From positions 1 through 14,749 of the forward strand of contig URLT01000043.1 in the NCBI GenBank assembly GCA_900548795.1: a DNA stretch of 14,749 nucleotides, given 5' to 3'. The notes beneath the pieces are model-generated. The model did not search any database, was not told where the DNA came from, and was given only the letters and a program-made list of their open reading frames with translations. Positions 12,153 to 14,749 of the stretch are shown here, piece by piece. The DNA comes from an uncultured Eubacteriales bacterium (GTDB lineage Bacteria > Bacillota > Clostridia > Oscillospirales > Oscillospiraceae). The translations under genes and the position numbers were made by a program. Numbering within the stretch: position 1 is the first letter of the stretch; each line of letters begins with the position of its first letter.

Positions 12153-14749
12153 ATGAAAAAAATCGGAAGAAAACTGCTCTCTCTGCTGCTGGCAGCGGTT
12201 TTGCTGGCAGCGCTGTTCCCGGCAGTCGGCCCCGCCGTCAGCGCAGCGGGAAGCGGCACGGACGCGGGCGACCCGATGGTCGTCTCGACCTATGACGAGC
12301 TCCGCTCTGCGCTGAGCTCCGGCGTTGCCTATGTGAAGCTCGGCGCCAACATCAAAACGGCCGAGCTGAACGACGGCGCGGGATATACCAAATCCATCGT
12401 CCAGACCGGCAAGGTCACGCTGGATCTCGACGGATATTCCGTGACCTTTTTCAGCAGAACCTCTCCGCTCCCGGCGGCCATCCGCGTCACGGGCGATCTG
12501 TCGGTCAAGGACAGCCGCGGCGGCGGCAAGCTCTACATCGACGCCAATCCCAATACGGCCAGCAGCAAGCAGGTGCTGATCCTCGCCGAGACCGGAAGCT
12601 TCACGCTCAACAGCGGGCGGATCGGCGTCGATAACGGTCTTGCCAAAAACAGCATCGTCGTCGTCGAGGGCAAGGGCGACGCGAAGGTCGTCTTTAACGG
12701 CGGCAAGGTCGACGCCATCTCCCCAATGGTCGGCATTCCCTATGTCTATTCTGCCCTGCTGTCGTCCGACTGCAAGGCCGAATTCAACGGCGGCGAATTT
12801 GAGGGTCTGGTCGGCTTCACATACGCCGCCCGAACGGACGGGAAAAGCAAGCCGAACGCCGTGATCAACGGCGGAAAATTCAAGGGCGGCATTGTCGTCA
12901 AAAAGGGCAGCGAGACCATCACGCTGGGGCGGTCTTTCCCCATCAGCATCCAAGGCGGCAGCTTCGGCCGCGGCCTCTTCACGGAGAATTTCGCGCTCAG
13001 CAGCAGCGAGCAGACCCCGGAAAACTTTGCCTTTGCCGCAATGTTCCCGGAGAGGACCGCGTTGCTTCGCCCCGACGAGCGGCCCCGCCTGATCTACCGT
13101 CAGAAGGACGTCAAGACCGAATACATGGCAAACTCCATCTCGAAGGAGTACCTCATCGCCCTGTCGACCAAGAATCTCGACGACTATAAGCGCGTCGCCT
13201 TCTCGTCCTACAGCGGCACGGCCTACACCGACGTCTGCACCAACGCCTTCGGTCTGGTCAAGGTGGAGGTCAACGGTGCGCCGGCCTATGTGCCGCACCA
13301 GATGGACGTGACGGGCGGCTACAGCGGCGCTCCGCTGTACGCGCTCAGTCCGAAAAAGCAACTCCGGTTCTACTGGGTTCCCCTGCCGCAGGCGATGAAG
13401 GACGCAGGCTACAGACAGAAGATCAGCTACACGCTCAACGGTACGGATTATCCCGTTACCGCCAGCAGCTACAATAACAATCTCTTGTTCCAGACGATCC
13501 CTGTGAATAGCTATAGCTACCAGACGGAGGTGCAGAAGCTGGGGATCACCGTTGAGCTTTATAAGGACGGTGAGCCGCTGAGACTGAGCGGCGCTTCCAA
13601 TATGTTCCTGATGCGCTACCGGATGATGTCGGAGACCGATGTCGCCATTCCCGAGGTCACGCTGACGGTGAAGGACGGCGACCTGATCGCCGCGTCCGCC
13701 GCGACTGACAGCCCGGTCACCGTTTCCGACGACGAAAGCTGCACCGTTTCCAATCAGGTGAACTGGGCGGACAACGGAGCCGTGCGCAACAAGACCGTGG
13801 TTTTGAAGGCGAAGAAAGGCTTCTACCTGACGAAGGACACGAAATTTAACGTCGCCGGGGCGAACAGCATCACGGCAAAGTGGCTCTACAGCACGGACGG
13901 CGGTCAGACCTGCGCCGTCGGCGTGGAGGCACAGGAGTGCGAGCTGATCGCCGAGGCAAAGGGCATCGTGCGCGGTCTGGTCTATTATAATCGCGTCAAT
14001 GACATCTATGTGGAATCGTATGAGCCGAGCAAATACACGATCACCGTCAAGGAGATCGGAGAATTCGTCAACGCCTCCGGCTCTACCATCTATGACAGCT
14101 TCCTGTGGCCGCATGAGCTGCTCGACGAGACCGGCGCCCCCTATTATCTCTACTGCACAGTCGAGGCAAAGCCCGGCTATGTGTTCCGCAGCGGGAGCGG
14201 AAAGCTGAAATATGCCAACCCGGAATGGGTGGCCGGAAGCTGGAGAGAGGCTATTTGGAACGACGACTGGACGGACACGAACAACATCAGCGCCGGCGCG
14301 TGCTATAAGCTGCACGACGAAACCGACACCAATCTCGGCGGCCTTTGGCTCAACCGGCTCGAGATCACCAATTTGAACCTGTCCGTGAAGGCGCCTGTCG
14401 CGGGCGAAAGCCCCACGCCGGACAGCGACTACTGCAAGATCGACGGTCTGCCGCCGTATATGACGCTCGTGCGCGTCGATTGGCTGAAGTGCTTTGACGA
14501 CTGGACCTATTATTCCGATAAGCCCTTTGCCTTCCAGGCGGGAAAGACGTCGGACGGCGAGAGCTGCGAATACCAGTGCTTTATCTATGTTTCCTATGAC
14601 ATCAACGGCGTCGGCGTTGCGAAGGAAGCCAAGCTTTATCTAAACGACACGCCGTGCAAGCTGGACTGGGAGAAAAAGTTCTTCTGGACGGAAGCCATGA
14701 CCGCCGAGGACGCCACCGTGCAGGAGGATCCCGTTATCACGGCCAAGGC
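12153..14749 (+). CDS. Large secreted protein with beta-helix-type repeats, 3' end outside window
   Basis: The frame is open from the ATG at 12153 to the last base: 865 codons with no stop. The ATG follows AAGGAGG by 5 nt. Residues 1-32 are a signal peptide (MKKIGRKLL, a long Leu/Ala core, cleavage probably near AVSAA), so the protein is exported. Next comes TYDELRSALSSGVAYVKLG (about 49-67), as seen at the start of pectate-lyase-like beta-helix domains. Five repeats then recur every 27-30 residues: NSGRI (153), NGGKV (182), NGGEF (212), NGGKF (239) and QGGSF (267). Residues from about 300 onward are beta-rich with scattered Cys and many aromatic residues, without a motif I can name. An adhesin or other cell-surface protein is likely; an anchor (sortase motif, SLH) would lie beyond the window. 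Confidence 0.85.
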   Translation, partial: MKKIGRKLLSLLLAAVLLAALFPAVGPAVSAAGSGTDAGDPMVVSTYDELRSALSSGVAYVKLGANIKTAELNDGAGYTKSIVQTGKVTLDLDGYSVTFFSRTSPLPAAIRVTGDLSVKDSRGGGKLYIDANPNTASSKQVLILAETGSFTLNSGRIGVDNGLAKNSIVVVEGKGDAKVVFNGGKVDAISPMVGIPYVYSALLSSDCKAEFNGGEFEGLVGFTYAARTDGKSKPNAVINGGKFKGGIVVKKGSETITLGRSFPISIQGGSFGRGLFTENFALSSSEQTPENFAFAAMFPERTALLRPDERPRLIYRQKDVKTEYMANSISKEYLIALSTKNLDDYKRVAFSSYSGTAYTDVCTNAFGLVKVEVNGAPAYVPHQMDVTGGYSGAPLYALSPKKQLRFYWVPLPQAMKDAGYRQKISYTLNGTDYPVTASSYNNNLLFQTIPVNSYSYQTEVQKLGITVELYKDGEPLRLSGASNMFLMRYRMMSETDVAIPEVTLTVKDGDLIAASAATDSPVTVSDDESCTVSNQVNWADNGAVRNKTVVLKAKKGFYLTKDTKFNVAGANSITAKWLYSTDGGQTCAVGVEAQECELIAEAKGIVRGLVYYNRVNDIYVESYEPSKYTITVKEIGEFVNASGSTIYDSFLWPHELLDETGAPYYLYCTVEAKPGYVFRSGSGKLKYANPEWVAGSWREAIWNDDWTDTNNISAGACYKLHDETDTNLGGLWLNRLEITNLNLSVKAPVAGESPTPDSDYCKIDGLPPYMTLVRVDWLKCFDDWTYYSDKPFAFQAGKTSDGESCEYQCFIYVSYDINGVGVAKEAKLYLNDTPCKLDWEKKFFWTEAMTAEDATVQEDPVITAK

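Noticed and set aside
11922..14315. Very long open frame (797 codons) on the minus strand
   Set aside because: It lies opposite the secreted-protein gene, its translation is low-complexity (rich in R, A, V, D, H), and it reads through intergenic hairpins. It reflects the G+C-rich codon use of the true gene, which has a signal peptide and ribosome site.

Overview
The window looks like chromosomal DNA of a G+C-rich, anaerobic, Gram-positive Firmicute. The Oscillospiraceae/Ruminococcaceae area of the Clostridia is my best guess, made without a database search. Pointers are strong AGGAGG ribosome sites, sigma-A promoters, a soluble fumarate-reductase-like redox module, a YitT membrane protein, a 7TM-type sensor of clostridial style, several lipoproteins and possible forespore promoters.

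Left part (1-3459, + strand): an apparent redox operon. It holds the 3' part of an FAD/NAD(P)-binding reductase with a C-terminal [2Fe-2S] site, a [2Fe-2S]+2x[4Fe-4S] protein, a fumarate-reductase-type flavoprotein with all recognisable catalytic residues, a small three-helix membrane protein and a thioredoxin-fold [2Fe-2S] ferredoxin. Together they could carry electrons from NAD(P)H to fumarate or a similar unsaturated acid in the cytoplasm.

Middle (3449-6087): a 160-bp element with inverted ends, a minus-strand helical-bundle protein, a phosphoribosyltransferase, a minus-strand 30-residue hydrophilic protein with a sigma-G-like promoter, and a YitT-family membrane protein with a sigma-A promoter.

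Signalling block (6144-10944): two overlapping sensor genes followed by a NarL-type response regulator, each pair joined by ATGA overlaps. The first sensor has lost the phosphoacceptor histidine and the ATP-binding boxes; the second keeps them. Behind its own promoter lies a second unit: a stand-alone pseudo-receiver with Glu in place of the phospho-Asp, then a lipoprotein.

Right part (11080-14749): a small lipocalin-like lipoprotein, a four-helix membrane protein, a hairpin-rich intergenic stretch and the first 865 codons of a large secreted protein with beta-helix-type repeats, open to the window edge.

Several gaps carry copies of one dispersed repeat whose ends read GGAACCTCTGAAT... and ...ATTGAATCAGAGCTTCCC. 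It occurs as a full inverted-repeat element, a short version, abutting ends and solo ends. This repeat family and the pseudokinase/kinase/regulator plus pseudo-receiver set are the most interesting things here.
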